Below, in pieces: positions 7,922 to 17,032 of a DNA stretch of 54,950 bases. Origin of the DNA: Actinomycetota bacterium (GTDB lineage: Bacteria; Actinomycetota; Actinomycetes; S36-B12). Position numbers and translations under genes: made by a program. Each line of letters opens with the position of its first letter. Position 1 is the stretch's first letter. The notes below the pieces were generated by a model that was not told where the DNA came from, did no database searches, and worked only from the letters and a program-made list of their open reading frames with translations. The DNA lies in the NCBI GenBank assembly GCA_016870515.1, contig VGBL01000012.1, positions 1-54,950 of the forward strand, in the 5' to 3' direction.

Positions 7922-9415
7922 ATGTCCGGCTCGCTCTCCGCTGATGTGGTCATCATCGGAAGTGGCATGGGCGGATCGACCCTCGCCTACGGCCTGGCCC
8001 AGCGGGGCATGGATGTGATCGTGCTGGAGCGCGGACACCACTTGCCCAAGGAGCCGCAAAACACCTCGCCGGAGGCGGTGTTTGTGCAGCGTCGCTACAA
8101 GCCCGACGACACCTGGTATTCCGCAGATGGCACGCCTTTCGCACCCGGCGTGCACTACATCGTGGGCGGCAACACCAAGGTCTACGGATCCTCGCTCCCG
8201 CGCCTACGAGAGCGTGACTTCGCCGAGACGGTCTATCCGGCGGGTGTTTCGCCGAAGTGGCCCTTTACCTATGCCGATCTCGAGCCCTACTACTGCCGGG
8301 TCGAGGCCCTCTACAACGTGCATGGCACCCCGGGCCCCGGTGATGACGCTGCACCGCCCAATGAGCCGTGGAGAAGCCAGCCCTACCCCTATCGAGCGCT
8401 CGCCCATGAGCCTTATGTCGCGCAGACCCTCGATCGGCTGCGCGCCCAGGGTCTGCACCCGACGACCACCGCGATGGGGGTCGACCTGCGCCCTGGAGGC
8501 CGGTGCATACGATGTGGCACCTGCGACGGATTCCCGTGCCGGTGGGATGCCAAGTCCGATGCGCAGGTGTGCGCCCTCGAGCCGGCTATCGCCACGGGTC
8601 GCGTGCGCCTGGTGACAGGTGCGTACGTCGATCGCCTCGAGACGGATGCTTCCGGTCGCATCGCGCGGGCTGTCGGCAGTCTGGAGGGTGAGCCGCTGGA
8701 GGTGAGCGGCCGCGTCTTCGCCGCGTCTGCCGGGGCGGCCAACTCCGCAGCCCTTCTTCTGCGAAGCGGCGTCGCCAACTCCTCCGGACTCATCGGCACC
8801 CGCTACATGGTGCATAACAACACCCACATCGCCGCAATCGATCCACGCCGACCCAACGACGTGATCTTCCAGAAGACCGCGTGCGTGAACGACTTCTATG
8901 ACGATCTGGGAGATGGCTTCCCGGGTGGCACGTTGCAGCTCATCGGCAAGGTCCAGGCATCCATGATGAAGACCCACGCGACCAAGGCGCCGCTGTCGGT
9001 GCTCAAGCCCATGGCAGCGCGCAGCATGGAGTGGCTCGTCATGACGGAGGACACTCCCGATCCGCGCAATCGCATCTATCTCGACTCGGCCGGCCGCGTC
9101 ACCGTCTCATGGACGCGCACCAACTACGACCGCCACGAACTCATGCTGGCGAAGGCCCGGTCGGTGCTGCGTAAGGCCGGCTATGTCGCGATCTTCGAGC
9201 AGCGCTTCGACATCTCAATGAATTCCCACATGTGCGGCACGGCGGTGGCCGGAGAGGACCCGCGGACCAGCGTGCTCGATCCTTTCTGCCGGAGCCATGA
9301 CCTCGCCAACCTCTACGTTGTGGACTCGGCGTTCTTCCCGTCGTCGGGGGCACAAAACCCGGCCCTGACGATCGCGGCCAACGCCCTCCGTGTGGCCGAA
9401 TCGATACCCGCCTGA
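7922..9415 (+). CDS. GMC-family FAD oxidoreductase
   Basis: 497 residues. The N-terminus holds an FAD-binding Rossmann motif, VVIIGSGMGGSTLAYGLAQR. A Cys-rich patch CIRCGTCDGFPCRW lies near residue 196 and the C-terminal active-site region contains NSHMCGTAVAG and QNPALTIAANALRVAES, giving the His/Asn pair of GMC enzymes. The family oxidises alcohols or sugar hydroxyls. The motif GGNTKVYGSSLPRLRERDF places it with soluble sugar/polyol-type GMC proteins rather than cholesterol oxidases. The ATG at 7922 gives the usual short N-terminus; ATG 7895 is possible. It follows a sugar importer and precedes a small ABM protein and inositol genes, so a cyclitol or glycoside substrate is a reasonable guess. 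Confidence 0.85.
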   Translation: MSGSLSADVVIIGSGMGGSTLAYGLAQRGMDVIVLERGHHLPKEPQNTSPEAVFVQRRYKPDDTWYSADGTPFAPGVHYIVGGNTKVYGSSLPRLRERDFAETVYPAGVSPKWPFTYADLEPYYCRVEALYNVHGTPGPGDDAAPPNEPWRSQPYPYRALAHEPYVAQTLDRLRAQGLHPTTTAMGVDLRPGGRCIRCGTCDGFPCRWDAKSDAQVCALEPAIATGRVRLVTGAYVDRLETDASGRIARAVGSLEGEPLEVSGRVFAASAGAANSAALLLRSGVANSSGLIGTRYMVHNNTHIAAIDPRRPNDVIFQKTACVNDFYDDLGDGFPGGTLQLIGKVQASMMKTHATKAPLSVLKPMAARSMEWLVMTEDTPDPRNRIYLDSAGRVTVSWTRTNYDRHELMLAKARSVLRKAGYVAIFEQRFDISMNSHMCGTAVAGEDPRTSVLDPFCRSHDLANLYVVDSAFFPSSGAQNPALTIAANALRVAESIPA

Positions 9416-9451
9416 CTCACATCGCGGTGTAAGCGAGCGCTAGCCGCCTCC

Positions 9452-9745
9452 ATGTCCAGCGAGCCCCTCTACCTCGTCGCCGTCTTCAAGCCTCGCATGG
9501 GGGTGGCCGACGTGGTCGTGGAGCGCCTGCGTCCCATGCGAGATGCCACCCGCGAGGAGCCGGGTGATGTCTATATGAAGCTCGTCGGGGGTGCCGGGTC
9601 CGAGACCTGGTGCATGTTCGAGAAGTTCGTCTCGCGCGAGGCGTGGGATGTGCACATGACCCAGCCGCGCGTAACCGACGGCAACGTATTCCTCGCCGAC
9701 AAATTATGCGAGCCGACACAGCTTCGCTTCTGCACCGAGAAGTAG
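9452..9745 (+). CDS. ABM-domain (antibiotic biosynthesis monooxygenase-like) protein
   Basis: A 97-residue single-domain protein of the dimeric ferredoxin-like ABM/YgiN fold. It starts LYLVAVFKPRMGVADVVVER, has a central strand with SETWCMFEKFVSREAWDVHM and ends in a strand LRFCTEK. Members are quinol or aromatic monooxygenases, or just small alpha/beta dimers without known activity. It lies 36 nt after the GMC gene on the same strand and may be co-transcribed. The function is not clear from sequence. Confidence 0.75.
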   Translation: MSSEPLYLVAVFKPRMGVADVVVERLRPMRDATREEPGDVYMKLVGGAGSETWCMFEKFVSREAWDVHMTQPRVTDGNVFLADKLCEPTQLRFCTEK

Positions 9746-9781
9746 GCCGCGGGCTCGTCTGCGGTCGTGAGGTCTTCGTGA

Positions 9782-10744
9782 TTAAACGGCGGCGGGTCGG
9801 CGACTGAGTTCGCTGATCGCCTCCACGATGGCATCGGGCGCCTCCCAGTTGAGCATGTGACCCGCGCGAGGTACCCACCACGCCTGCGCACCCGGGATCC
9901 CCTCCGCGAGCCGTTCGGACTGCCACGGTGGAGTCGTGGCGTCCTTGTTGCCCCACAGCACGATCGTGGGAATCGTGATCTTGTGAAGCCGGTCGCCGCG
10001 ATCCTCGACCGTGAAGGCCTCCAGGATCGGCAGCAGCGACCGGTGGTCGGCCTTGCGGAAGGTGTCGAGGAAGACCTGCACTATCGCTGGCGACGGGTCG
10101 TCGCCGCAGATGCTCGCTCCAAAGATTGTACCGACGGCATCATTGGCGACGATCCGCTGGAGCATGCCCGACTTGATGAGCGGGATCTGCGCCTTGTTCT
10201 GGGGCGCACCGCGTAGGACATCGCCGGGGAAGGTGGACATAAGGATGAGCCCGCGCAGTCGCTCCGCGACGCCCGGCACGTCCAACACGGCGGCGATCGC
10301 CAGGAATCCACCCATGGAGTGCGCGAGAAGGACTGCATCGTCCGCACCCACGTGCTCCAGCACGGCTAGGTAGTCGCCGGCCATCGATGCGGTGGTGATC
10401 CCGTCGGTGCCGATGGTCGATTGGCCGTGCCCACGCTGGTCGAAAGCAACCACCCGGTAACCGCGTTCGAGGAGCATGTCCCATACGACATTCCACTCGA
10501 TCAGCGTCATGTAGATGCCGTGGGCGAAGACGACCGTGGGCCCGGACCCGGCCGTGACGACGCGGATTCGCGTGCCATCAGGGCGCTCGGCGAAGGAGGT
10601 CTCGCCCTGGGGCTCGATCCGGAGTTGCTCGAGGGGGAACGGATCGGCGGCCTTGCGGATGTGCTCGGCCTTGCGGCGGGTGGCGAGCGCTGTTGCCCCT
10701 GCCGCGGCGGCGGCGACGGCTCCCAAAGCGAGCATGCGCTTCAT
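9782..10744 (-). CDS. Alpha/beta hydrolase, membrane-anchored or secreted
   Basis: 320 residues. An N-terminal hydrophobic stretch (LALGAVAAAAAGATALATRR) is a membrane anchor or signal. The hydrolase fold follows, with oxyanion region VVFAHGIYMTLIEW and nucleophile elbow AHSMGG. The acid is probably the Asp in LWGNKDATTPP and the catalytic His is in RAGHMLNWEAPD. It resembles haloperoxidase/esterase-type members. The start at 10744 is preceded by a GAGGAA-type ribosome-binding site. It converges with the ABM gene and is divergent from the PhyH gene. The substrate is unknown. Confidence 0.85.
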   Translation of the reverse strand: MKRMLALGAVAAAAAGATALATRRKAEHIRKAADPFPLEQLRIEPQGETSFAERPDGTRIRVVTAGSGPTVVFAHGIYMTLIEWNVVWDMLLERGYRVVAFDQRGHGQSTIGTDGITTASMAGDYLAVLEHVGADDAVLLAHSMGGFLAIAAVLDVPGVAERLRGLILMSTFPGDVLRGAPQNKAQIPLIKSGMLQRIVANDAVGTIFGASICGDDPSPAIVQVFLDTFRKADHRSLLPILEAFTVEDRGDRLHKITIPTIVLWGNKDATTPPWQSERLAEGIPGAQAWWVPRAGHMLNWEAPDAIVEAISELSRRPAAV

Positions 10745-10872
10745 CGATTCCTCCTTGCCTCGCCCGCGAGGCTAGACCCTCCGTGCGCGTCGAGTGAGCA
10801 GTTATGCCGAGTCCACCTCCGAGCGTAGGCTCGCACCGCTCCTCAGTGGAAGGGGGTGGCGGATCGGTACGG

Positions 10873-12012
10873 ATGGGGTTGGATATCGGGGTGAAGCGCG
10901 CCGCTGACTGCCGGGTCGACGACCTCGTCGCCATCGTCGATCAGGTGACCCTCCTGGACGACTACCCGCTGGCCCATCGGGTGGACCACAATGTGCTTAT
11001 CTACTCGGCTGCCGCCCTCGTCGGCGTCGATCGGGAGCAGGCGCTGACCGAACTCGCTCGGGCGCTTTCGACCGGTCCGGGCGTGATCATCGTCGAGGCC
11101 GCGATGGCGGCCGACGTGGTGGATCGCGCCACGGGCGTCTTCTTCCAGGTCATCGACGAGCAGCATCGCGCCGGGCAATCGGTCGGCGACCACTTTGCGA
11201 AGCCGGGCGCCAATGACCGCATCTGGAACTCCTTGGAGAAGCTGGCCATCGCTGATCCGGCGACCTTCGTCGACTATCACGGCAACGCGGTCATCGACCT
11301 GGTGGCAACCGCATGGCTCGGACCCGCCTATCAGATGACCGCCCAGGTGAATGTCGTCAATCCCGGCGGGGTCGCGCAGGTCCCGCACCGCGACTACCAC
11401 CTGGGCTTCATGTCGGCGGCGCAGATCGAGTCCTACCCCGACCACGTGCATGACCTGTCGCCGGTCCTGACCCTCCAGGGGGCGATCGCGCACGATGACA
11501 CGCCTTTGGAGACCGGCCCGACCATGCTGCTGCCGCATTCGCAGAAGTATCCGGGCGGTTACCTAATCGCCGGGCGTGACGACTTCGCGGACTACACGGC
11601 TCAGGCGTGCGTGCAGGTGCCCTTCGCCAAGGGTGATGCGATCTTCTTCAATCCTGCGCTTATCCACGGTGCGGGCACCAACCACACCGCCGACGTGCGG
11701 CGCATGGTCAACCTGCTGCAGGTGTCCAGTGCCTTCGGTCGTGCCATGGAGAGCATCGACCGCGAGCGCATCGTGCTGGCGATCTATCCGGAGCTCCTGG
11801 CACGCGGCGACGACCCGCGCGCGGAGATTGCCCTGCGCTCGGCTGCGGAGGGCTATCCCTTCCCCACCAACCTCGACCGCGACCCTCCGGTCGGCGGCCT
11901 TGCACCCGCAAGCCAAGCGTCCATCGTGCGCGAGGCGCTCGCCGCGGGTCGAGCCATGGATGAGCTGCGGACCGCCCTGGAGGATCACGCCACCAGACGG
12001 GAGACATCGTGA
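10873..12012 (+). CDS. PhyH-family Fe(II)/2-oxoglutarate dioxygenase
   Basis: About 379 residues. The Fe(II) facial triad is seen as HRD in QVPHRDYHLGF and the distal His in NPALIHGAGTNHT; VRRMVNLLQ supplies the likely 2-oxoglutarate arginine. Such enzymes hydroxylate or O/N-demethylate small molecules. The start is uncertain: ATG 10873 gives a natural N-terminus, but a GTG at 10846 is open and a TAGGCT box lies at 10826. The stop overlaps the next gene (GTGA), an inositol-dehydrogenase homolog, so the two products are made together. That pairing suggests an oxidative step on an inositol-like compound (inference). Confidence 0.85.
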   Translation: MGLDIGVKRAADCRVDDLVAIVDQVTLLDDYPLAHRVDHNVLIYSAAALVGVDREQALTELARALSTGPGVIIVEAAMAADVVDRATGVFFQVIDEQHRAGQSVGDHFAKPGANDRIWNSLEKLAIADPATFVDYHGNAVIDLVATAWLGPAYQMTAQVNVVNPGGVAQVPHRDYHLGFMSAAQIESYPDHVHDLSPVLTLQGAIAHDDTPLETGPTMLLPHSQKYPGGYLIAGRDDFADYTAQACVQVPFAKGDAIFFNPALIHGAGTNHTADVRRMVNLLQVSSAFGRAMESIDRERIVLAIYPELLARGDDPRAEIALRSAAEGYPFPTNLDRDPPVGGLAPASQASIVREALAAGRAMDELRTALEDHATRRETS

Positions 12013-13001
12013 GCGAGCCACTGCGCATCGGCGTCATCGGCACCGGCCGGATCGGCCGCATGCATGCGGGCTACATCGCCAGACAGACCCCCCGTGCGAC
12101 GCTCGCGGCGGTCAGCGATGTCAATCCGGCGTTCGCTGCCGAGGTGGGGGGGATGTACGGCGTGCCGGCGCTCGGCCCCGATGAGGTCATCGCTTCGTCG
12201 GACGCGGTGGCTATCTGCACGTCGACCGATACGCACGTCGACTACATCATCGATGCAGCCGAGGCGCGCAAGGCGATCTTCTGCGAAAAGCCCATCAGTC
12301 TCGATCTGTCGCAAGTCGATCGCGTGGCCGCGGTGCTCGAGCGCACGGGAGTGTCCTTCATGGTCGGCTTCAATCGTCGTTTCGATCCGGGGCACCGCGC
12401 GGTGCGGGATGCGGTGTTGAGCGGACGCATCGGCGAGGTCCGCATGGCTCGCGTCACCAGTCGTGACCCGTCGCCACCCCCGGTCGACTACGTCCGCGTG
12501 AGCGGGGGCATCTGGGTCGACATGATGATTCACGACTTCGATATGGCTGCATTCGTCGTGGGCTCCCCGATCGTCCAGGTATGGGCGCAGGGCGCCAATC
12601 TCATCGATCCGGCGATCGGCGAGGTGGACGACGTCGATGTCGCGGTGGCTGTGCTCACGCACGCCAATGGAGCCATCACCACCATCGACATCTCGCGCGA
12701 GGCGCCCTATGGCTACGACCAGCGAGTCGAGGTGCTCGGATCCCTGGGGATGGCCGTGTCGGACAATGAGCGTCTCAATTCCAGTGAGGTCTACCTCAAG
12801 GGCGAGACGCATCGGCCCGTGCTGCCCAACTTCTTCATCGAGCGCTATGAGACGGCCTACCGCGATCAGTGGCGCTGCTTCACCGACTACGTCCTCGATG
12901 GCGGGCCGTCGCCGGTGTCGCTCGCCGAGGGGCGGGCCCCGGTCGTGGTAGCGGCTGCGGCGGCCGAGAGTGCCCGGGCCGGACGAGCGGTCTCGGTCTA
13001 G
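12009..13001 (+). CDS. iolG: Gfo/Idh/MocA oxidoreductase, inositol 2-dehydrogenase-like
   Basis: 330 residues. The NAD-binding Rossmann motif GVIGTGRIGRMHAG is at the N-terminus, the EKP motif (FCEKPISLDLSQVD) near residue 95, and the substrate domain contains GFNRRFDPGH, SRDPSPPPVDYV and IHDFDMAAF. These, with YGYDQRVEVLGSLGM, are hallmarks of inositol 2-dehydrogenases, which oxidise myo-inositol (some D-chiro-inositol) to an inosose. The GTG start overlaps the PhyH stop. It is separate from the main iol operon at 13977-20769, and a second homolog lies at 21017, so specialisation between isomers is possible. Confidence 0.85.
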   Translation: MSEPLRIGVIGTGRIGRMHAGYIARQTPRATLAAVSDVNPAFAAEVGGMYGVPALGPDEVIASSDAVAICTSTDTHVDYIIDAAEARKAIFCEKPISLDLSQVDRVAAVLERTGVSFMVGFNRRFDPGHRAVRDAVLSGRIGEVRMARVTSRDPSPPPVDYVRVSGGIWVDMMIHDFDMAAFVVGSPIVQVWAQGANLIDPAIGEVDDVDVAVAVLTHANGAITTIDISREAPYGYDQRVEVLGSLGMAVSDNERLNSSEVYLKGETHRPVLPNFFIERYETAYRDQWRCFTDYVLDGGPSPVSLAEGRAPVVVAAAAAESARAGRAVSV

Positions 13002-13014
13002 CCGTGATGATGTT

Positions 13015-13416
13015 CTAGATGCGGGGGAGCACCCCGCGAAGTGCATCCCAGTCATCGATGCCGCAGCCGTTGTTACGCTGGATGATGACATCGACTAGGC
13101 GACCATCGACCTCGCCACGGATGCGTGCGCGTTGCGGACCGCCGTAAATCTCCGTGCAGATCCGACCGTGGTCGGGCCAGAGAACGTCCCCATTCAACTT
13201 GAGTGACCGACACGCACGGCTTGCGAAGCCCGGGCACGTGATCTCGGATCGCTCCTTGGTCTTGCCCCCGTCCATTGACACAACGACGGTGATTCGCGCC
13301 TTGAATTCAGACGCGCTGGCTGATGACGAGCCAGCAGCAGCCATTCCGAAGACGGCGACCGCCAAACAGCCGACGAGCGCCAGAGAACGCCGTAGCGTGA
13401 ATTCGCTGCTTCTCAC
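13015..13416 (-). CDS. Secreted subtilisin-inhibitor (SSI)-like protein
   Basis: 133 residues from a GTG at 13416. A signal peptide ends near SSSASASEF. The mature part has four cysteines (ITCPGF, RACRSL, RICTEIY, NNGCGI), the number and order of the two disulfides of Streptomyces subtilisin inhibitor. The C-terminal core YGGPQRARIRGEVDGRLVD then NGCGIDDWDAL matches the SSI-like pattern of CTxxYxP..V.G..xGxxV...NxC. SSI proteins inhibit secreted serine proteases outside the cell. The GTG is favoured over an upstream ATG at 13474 because a TACCAT box lies 6 nt before it. Two secreted serine proteases are encoded 25 kb away. Confidence 0.7.
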   Translation of the reverse strand: MRSSEFTLRRSLALVGCLAVAVFGMAAAGSSSASASEFKARITVVVSMDGGKTKERSEITCPGFASRACRSLKLNGDVLWPDHGRICTEIYGGPQRARIRGEVDGRLVDVIIQRNNGCGIDDWDALRGVLPRI

Positions 13417-13422
13417 GAGGCC

Positions 13423-13428
13423 ATGGTA
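13423..13428 (-). promoter_or_regulatory. Leaderless -10 box of the SSI-like gene
   Basis: TACCAT on the minus strand, 6 nt before the GTG at 13416; no ribosome-binding site lies between them. Confidence 0.45.
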
Positions 13429-13436
13429 AGTGTCGA

Positions 13437-13964
13437 TCACTTCTCGTGAGCGCAAAGGGGAAGAATTCGCAGCCATTCCCACGGGGAGCCTGGTAGCTCC
13501 CGGCGCTTCCACGCACCCCACGTGTCGGTTGACGCGTCGTAGTCACGGAAACGGTCGCCGGAGAAGACCACGCCCTTGCCACTGGCTGCCATCGTGGCGA
13601 GCCACGCCCGAGCGTCGTCTGCTCCGAGGTCGTACTCGACGGGATACCAGTTGCATGAGGCCTCGGGATTGGCTTGGGCCGCGGGGACTGTCAGGAGTCC
13701 AAGACCAATAGCTGCGGCGGCGTGAGCGGTGACAAATCGGCGGGGGGTCAGGGGATTAGGCGGGATCGGCGGAGTGAACTCCGGTTCTTGAGAGAATCCC
13801 CAGGGTCCGGGTAGCCACGGCGGCAAGCGGAGCGAGCGTGTCGTCCGCAGCAGGGCCGGATCGGGTTCACCACGAGTGTCCGCAGTCGGCGTACGGGCGA
13901 GGGAGAAGCCCCGGGCATGCTTCACGGAAACTTGCGGGGCGCCTTGGCATCTAGGCATCGACAC
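13437..13964 (-). CDS. Hypothetical protein with internal signal/anchor segment
   Basis: An open frame of 175 residues from a GTG at 13964, 12 nt after the iolD stop. The first 75 residues are polar and Pro-rich (LPPWLPGPWGFSQEPEF), then a hydrophobic segment VTAHAAAAIGLGLLTVPAAQ and a short exported domain with two cysteines (EASCNWYPVEYDLG, LPLCAHEK). The natural start is unclear: the likely signal-peptide start region has only CTG and GTC codons, so either the protein is a type II membrane protein with a long tail or a 5' part is degraded. No family is recognised. It may be read from the end of the iol operon. Confidence 0.4.
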   Translation of the reverse strand: MSMPRCQGAPQVSVKHARGFSLARTPTADTRGEPDPALLRTTRSLRLPPWLPGPWGFSQEPEFTPPIPPNPLTPRRFVTAHAAAAIGLGLLTVPAAQANPEASCNWYPVEYDLGADDARAWLATMAASGKGVVFSGDRFRDYDASTDTWGAWKRRELPGSPWEWLRILPLCAHEK

Positions 13965-13976
13965 CGTCGATCGCGG

Positions 13977-15860
13977 CTACACCCCGCGGCGCTGCGCCTT
14001 CAGTCCGATGTCCATTCGCTCGCGCGCATCGCGCACGCCAGCTCGTTCGCTCACCTCGGGAACGCCCACCTGCCAGAACGCCCCGCCCTCGGTCCAGTCG
14101 GACTCTCGCACCCGCATGCTGATGACATTGACGCCTGGCTGCTGATCCGCGAGCGCCGCACGCAACTCGTCGATGTCGCCCACGCTCACGGCGCGAGCTC
14201 CCATGGCGGCGGCGTGCGCGCGGAAGTCAACGCGCGCCCCCGTGTGGCCGTGCGAATCGCGCAGCATGTTGTTGTAGGAAGCCCCGCCCTGGCCGACCTG
14301 CAACCGCTCGATCACCGCGAATCCCTCGTTGTCGCAGATGACGACGGTCATGTCGATGCCGGAAAGGGCGGCTGAGAAGAGGTCGGAGTTCATCATCATG
14401 TAGGCGCCGTCACCGACCAACACATAGGTGCGTCCACGCCCGGCATTGGCGATCGCAGCGCCCCAGCCACCTGACACCTCGTAGCCCATCGTCGAGAAGC
14501 CGTATTCGCAGTCGAAGGTGGCCAGGCCGAGAGAGTGCCAGTTGATGTTGAGTTCTCCCGGGAGTCCACCAGATGCCGTCAGCACGTAGTCATCAGGGGC
14601 GGCCTGCGCATTCACTGCTCCGACTATCTGTGCGTAGCTCAGTGGAAGAGCGCCGTCGGGTGCCGTGCGGTCGGAGATGAAGGCATTGAGATCGGCCCGC
14701 ATCACCTCGCCCTTGGCGGTCCACTCGGTGGGCGTGACCCAGCCGTCGAGTCGGCCTTGGAGCTCGAGCAGGCCTTCGCGCGCGTCGCCGACCACGGGCA
14801 GCGCACGGTGCTTGACGGCGTCGAAGCGCGCGGCGTTGAGGCCGATGAATTGCGCCTGCGGGTGGAAGACCGTCCATGAACCCGTCGTGAAGTCCTGCAG
14901 CCGACTGCCAATGGCGATAATTACGTCGGCATTGGATGCCAACTGGTTGGCGGATGCCGCGCCGGTCACGCCGATCGGGCCACTGTAGCGCGGATGGTCC
15001 CAAAGAAGCGATGACTTGCCAGCGACGGTCTCGACCACGGGAATGCCGTGGCGCATCGCGAATTGCGCCAGCTCGCGCTCGGCGAGCGAATAGTGCACGC
15101 CGCCGCCGGCGATGATGAGGGGCCGCTGAGCCGTGCGGAGCAGGGCTGCGGCCTGGTCGAGTTGCCCCAGGTCTGCTCTGGGCCGGAGCGGAGTGTGCAC
15201 GACAGTCTCGAAGAGCTCGTCGGGGAAGTCGTAGGCCATCGCTGCGACGTCCTGCGGGAGGCCGATGAAAGCCGGCCCGCACTCGCCAGGGTCGCGCATC
15301 ATCGAAAACGCTTGCGGCAAGGACGTGATCACCTGCGCGGGATCGGTGATGCGATCCCAGTAGCGCACGACCGGTCGGAAGGCGTCATTGACCGTCGTCG
15401 ATGGCGAGCCAAAGTGCTCCACCTGCTGCAGTACCGGGTCGGGCAGCCGGGAGTGGAAGGTGTCGCCCGCGATGAAGAGCACGGGCAGGCGATTGGCCAT
15501 CGCCATGCCCGCCGCCGTCACCATGTTGGTGGCGCCAGGGCCGACGGACGATGTAGCAACCATGATCTGCTGTCGACGCTTGGCCTTGGCGTATGCCGCA
15601 GCCGCCAGGCCCATGCCCTGCTCGTTCTGTCCGCGCCACACGGGCAACTCACGGCGGTGCGACTCGAGGGAGTGTCCGAGGCTCGTGACATTGCCATGGC
15701 CGAAGATCGCGAAGACTCCGGGGAAGAGAGGGGCATCGATTAGTTGTGACGGCGCCGTCTCAGCTGACCCCGCGGGCCCAGGCGCTCCTGGGCTTGGCTC
15801 CATGAGCACTCGCTGCGCGATCAGATAGCGGACGATGGCCTCGGCGGCGGTGATCCTCAT
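13977..15860 (-). CDS. iolD: 3D-(3,5/4)-trihydroxycyclohexane-1,2-dione hydrolase
   Basis: 627 residues of the thiamine-diphosphate acetolactate-synthase fold. The cofactor-activating Glu is in GQNEQGMGLAAAAYAKA and the ThDP/Mg motif begins GDGAYMMMNSDLFSAALSG and ends ICDN. IolD opens the ring of trihydroxycyclohexanedione in the myo-inositol pathway to give 5-deoxyglucuronate. Length and order within iolE-C-B-D support this over acetolactate synthase. The ATG at 15860 overlaps the stop of the preceding oxidoreductase (ATGA). A short insertion after residue 20 (MEPSPGAPGPAGSAETAP) is unusual in this family. Confidence 0.93.
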   Translation of the reverse strand: MRITAAEAIVRYLIAQRVLMEPSPGAPGPAGSAETAPSQLIDAPLFPGVFAIFGHGNVTSLGHSLESHRRELPVWRGQNEQGMGLAAAAYAKAKRRQQIMVATSSVGPGATNMVTAAGMAMANRLPVLFIAGDTFHSRLPDPVLQQVEHFGSPSTTVNDAFRPVVRYWDRITDPAQVITSLPQAFSMMRDPGECGPAFIGLPQDVAAMAYDFPDELFETVVHTPLRPRADLGQLDQAAALLRTAQRPLIIAGGGVHYSLAERELAQFAMRHGIPVVETVAGKSSLLWDHPRYSGPIGVTGAASANQLASNADVIIAIGSRLQDFTTGSWTVFHPQAQFIGLNAARFDAVKHRALPVVGDAREGLLELQGRLDGWVTPTEWTAKGEVMRADLNAFISDRTAPDGALPLSYAQIVGAVNAQAAPDDYVLTASGGLPGELNINWHSLGLATFDCEYGFSTMGYEVSGGWGAAIANAGRGRTYVLVGDGAYMMMNSDLFSAALSGIDMTVVICDNEGFAVIERLQVGQGGASYNNMLRDSHGHTGARVDFRAHAAAMGARAVSVGDIDELRAALADQQPGVNVISMRVRESDWTEGGAFWQVGVPEVSERAGVRDARERMDIGLKAQRRGV

Positions 15861-17032
15861 GCGGTTGCTCCCAGGTCGACGACGGGTTCCCACATGCGGG
15901 AACTCCACGAATCGATGAGCGCCTGCTGCACGGAGACCACGTCGACCGCCTCCTTGAAGCCTGGCGTGAAGGTGCCACCGGCGGCAAGCGCCTCGAGGAA
16001 GACGAAGTCTTCGGTGGCGACGATGTCTTCGAACCCGATGGCATTGGCCTGCCCGGGCACGAAGGCCCCGTGGAAGGGGAAGCGGTCGCCGCCGAAGATC
16101 GTCGTCCAGCCTGTCTCCTTGATGGACGGGTCATGCCGGTAGTACTGGAGTTCGTTGAGGCGTTCGAAGTTCCAGGCGAGTGCGCCCTTGGTCCCGTAGA
16201 TCTCGAATGCGTTGTGGCTCTCGGGCCCGATGGTCGTGCGGCTGGTCTCAAACGTGCCGGTGGCTCCGCAGCCGAAGCGGCACAGCATCGAGGCGAAGTC
16301 CTCGTTTTCGACAGGCCCCTTCGGGTCGCTCGGCTTGCCGCGGCCGTAGTGGCTTGCCGCGCCCTGCGGGATGGGCCGCTCGGTGATGATGGTGTGCTGC
16401 ATGCCCACGACCTCGCTGATGTCGCCAACGAGGAACTGCGCGAGGGACACGCAGTGGCTGAGGATGTCGGAGGAGACGCCGTAGCCCCCCTCGCCCAGCT
16501 TGAAGCGCCACGTGAGCAGGCCCATCTCGTCGGAGCCATACATCGACAGAAATCGCCCGCGGTAGTGGGTGATCTCCCCGAGTGCGCCTGACGCGATGAG
16601 GTCGCGGGCGTGCATGACCAGGGGCGACCACAGGTAGTTGTAGCCGACACCGGTCAGGATGCCGGCGCGCTTGGCTGCGGAGTAGGCCGCGACCGTCTGC
16701 GCGGGCGTGCCTCCGATGGGCTTCTCGCTGAAGATGGCCTTCCCGGCTGCGGCGGCTGCCTCGATCATCGGCACATGCAGCATGTTGGGAGCGGTGACCC
16801 AGACGACGTCGACCTCTGGGTCGGCCACGGCGGCTGACCAGTCGTCGGTTGCCCGCGCGAAGCCGAAGTCGCGGACCGCGCGTTCGCGGCGCTCGCCTTC
16901 GGTGTCGGCGCACGCGACGAGTCGCGGGTTACAAGAACGCTGCGGAAAGAGTGAGGGGATGCGCAAGACGGAGCGGGAATGTGCTTGCCCCATCCAGCCG
17001 AGCCCCAGGACGGCAATGCCGATTTCCTTCAC
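15857..17032 (-). CDS. Gfo/Idh/MocA oxidoreductase of the iol operon
   Basis: 391 residues. The Rossmann motif is VLGLGWMGQAHS, followed by FSEKPIGGTPAQT (EKP) and a substrate domain with GVGYNYLWSPLVMHARDLIA and SSDILSHCVSLAQFLVG. It is longer and clearly different from the IolG-like proteins at 12009 and 21017, and closer in outline to scyllo-inositol or deoxy-sugar dehydrogenases found inside actinobacterial iol operons. The GTG at 17032 overlaps the iolB stop (GTGA) and the gene overlaps iolD by ATGA, so translation is coupled on both sides. The exact substrate is inferred, not shown. Confidence 0.85.
   Translation of the reverse strand: MKEIGIAVLGLGWMGQAHSRSVLRIPSLFPQRSCNPRLVACADTEGERRERAVRDFGFARATDDWSAAVADPEVDVVWVTAPNMLHVPMIEAAAAAGKAIFSEKPIGGTPAQTVAAYSAAKRAGILTGVGYNYLWSPLVMHARDLIASGALGEITHYRGRFLSMYGSDEMGLLTWRFKLGEGGYGVSSDILSHCVSLAQFLVGDISEVVGMQHTIITERPIPQGAASHYGRGKPSDPKGPVENEDFASMLCRFGCGATGTFETSRTTIGPESHNAFEIYGTKGALAWNFERLNELQYYRHDPSIKETGWTTIFGGDRFPFHGAFVPGQANAIGFEDIVATEDFVFLEALAAGGTFTPGFKEAVDVVSVQQALIDSWSSRMWEPVVDLGATA

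Noticed and set aside
13437-13964. Calling this frame a phage or toxin gene because of its odd start
   Set aside because: No motif supports it; the exported tail with two Cys and its position fit only a hypothetical secreted or membrane protein.
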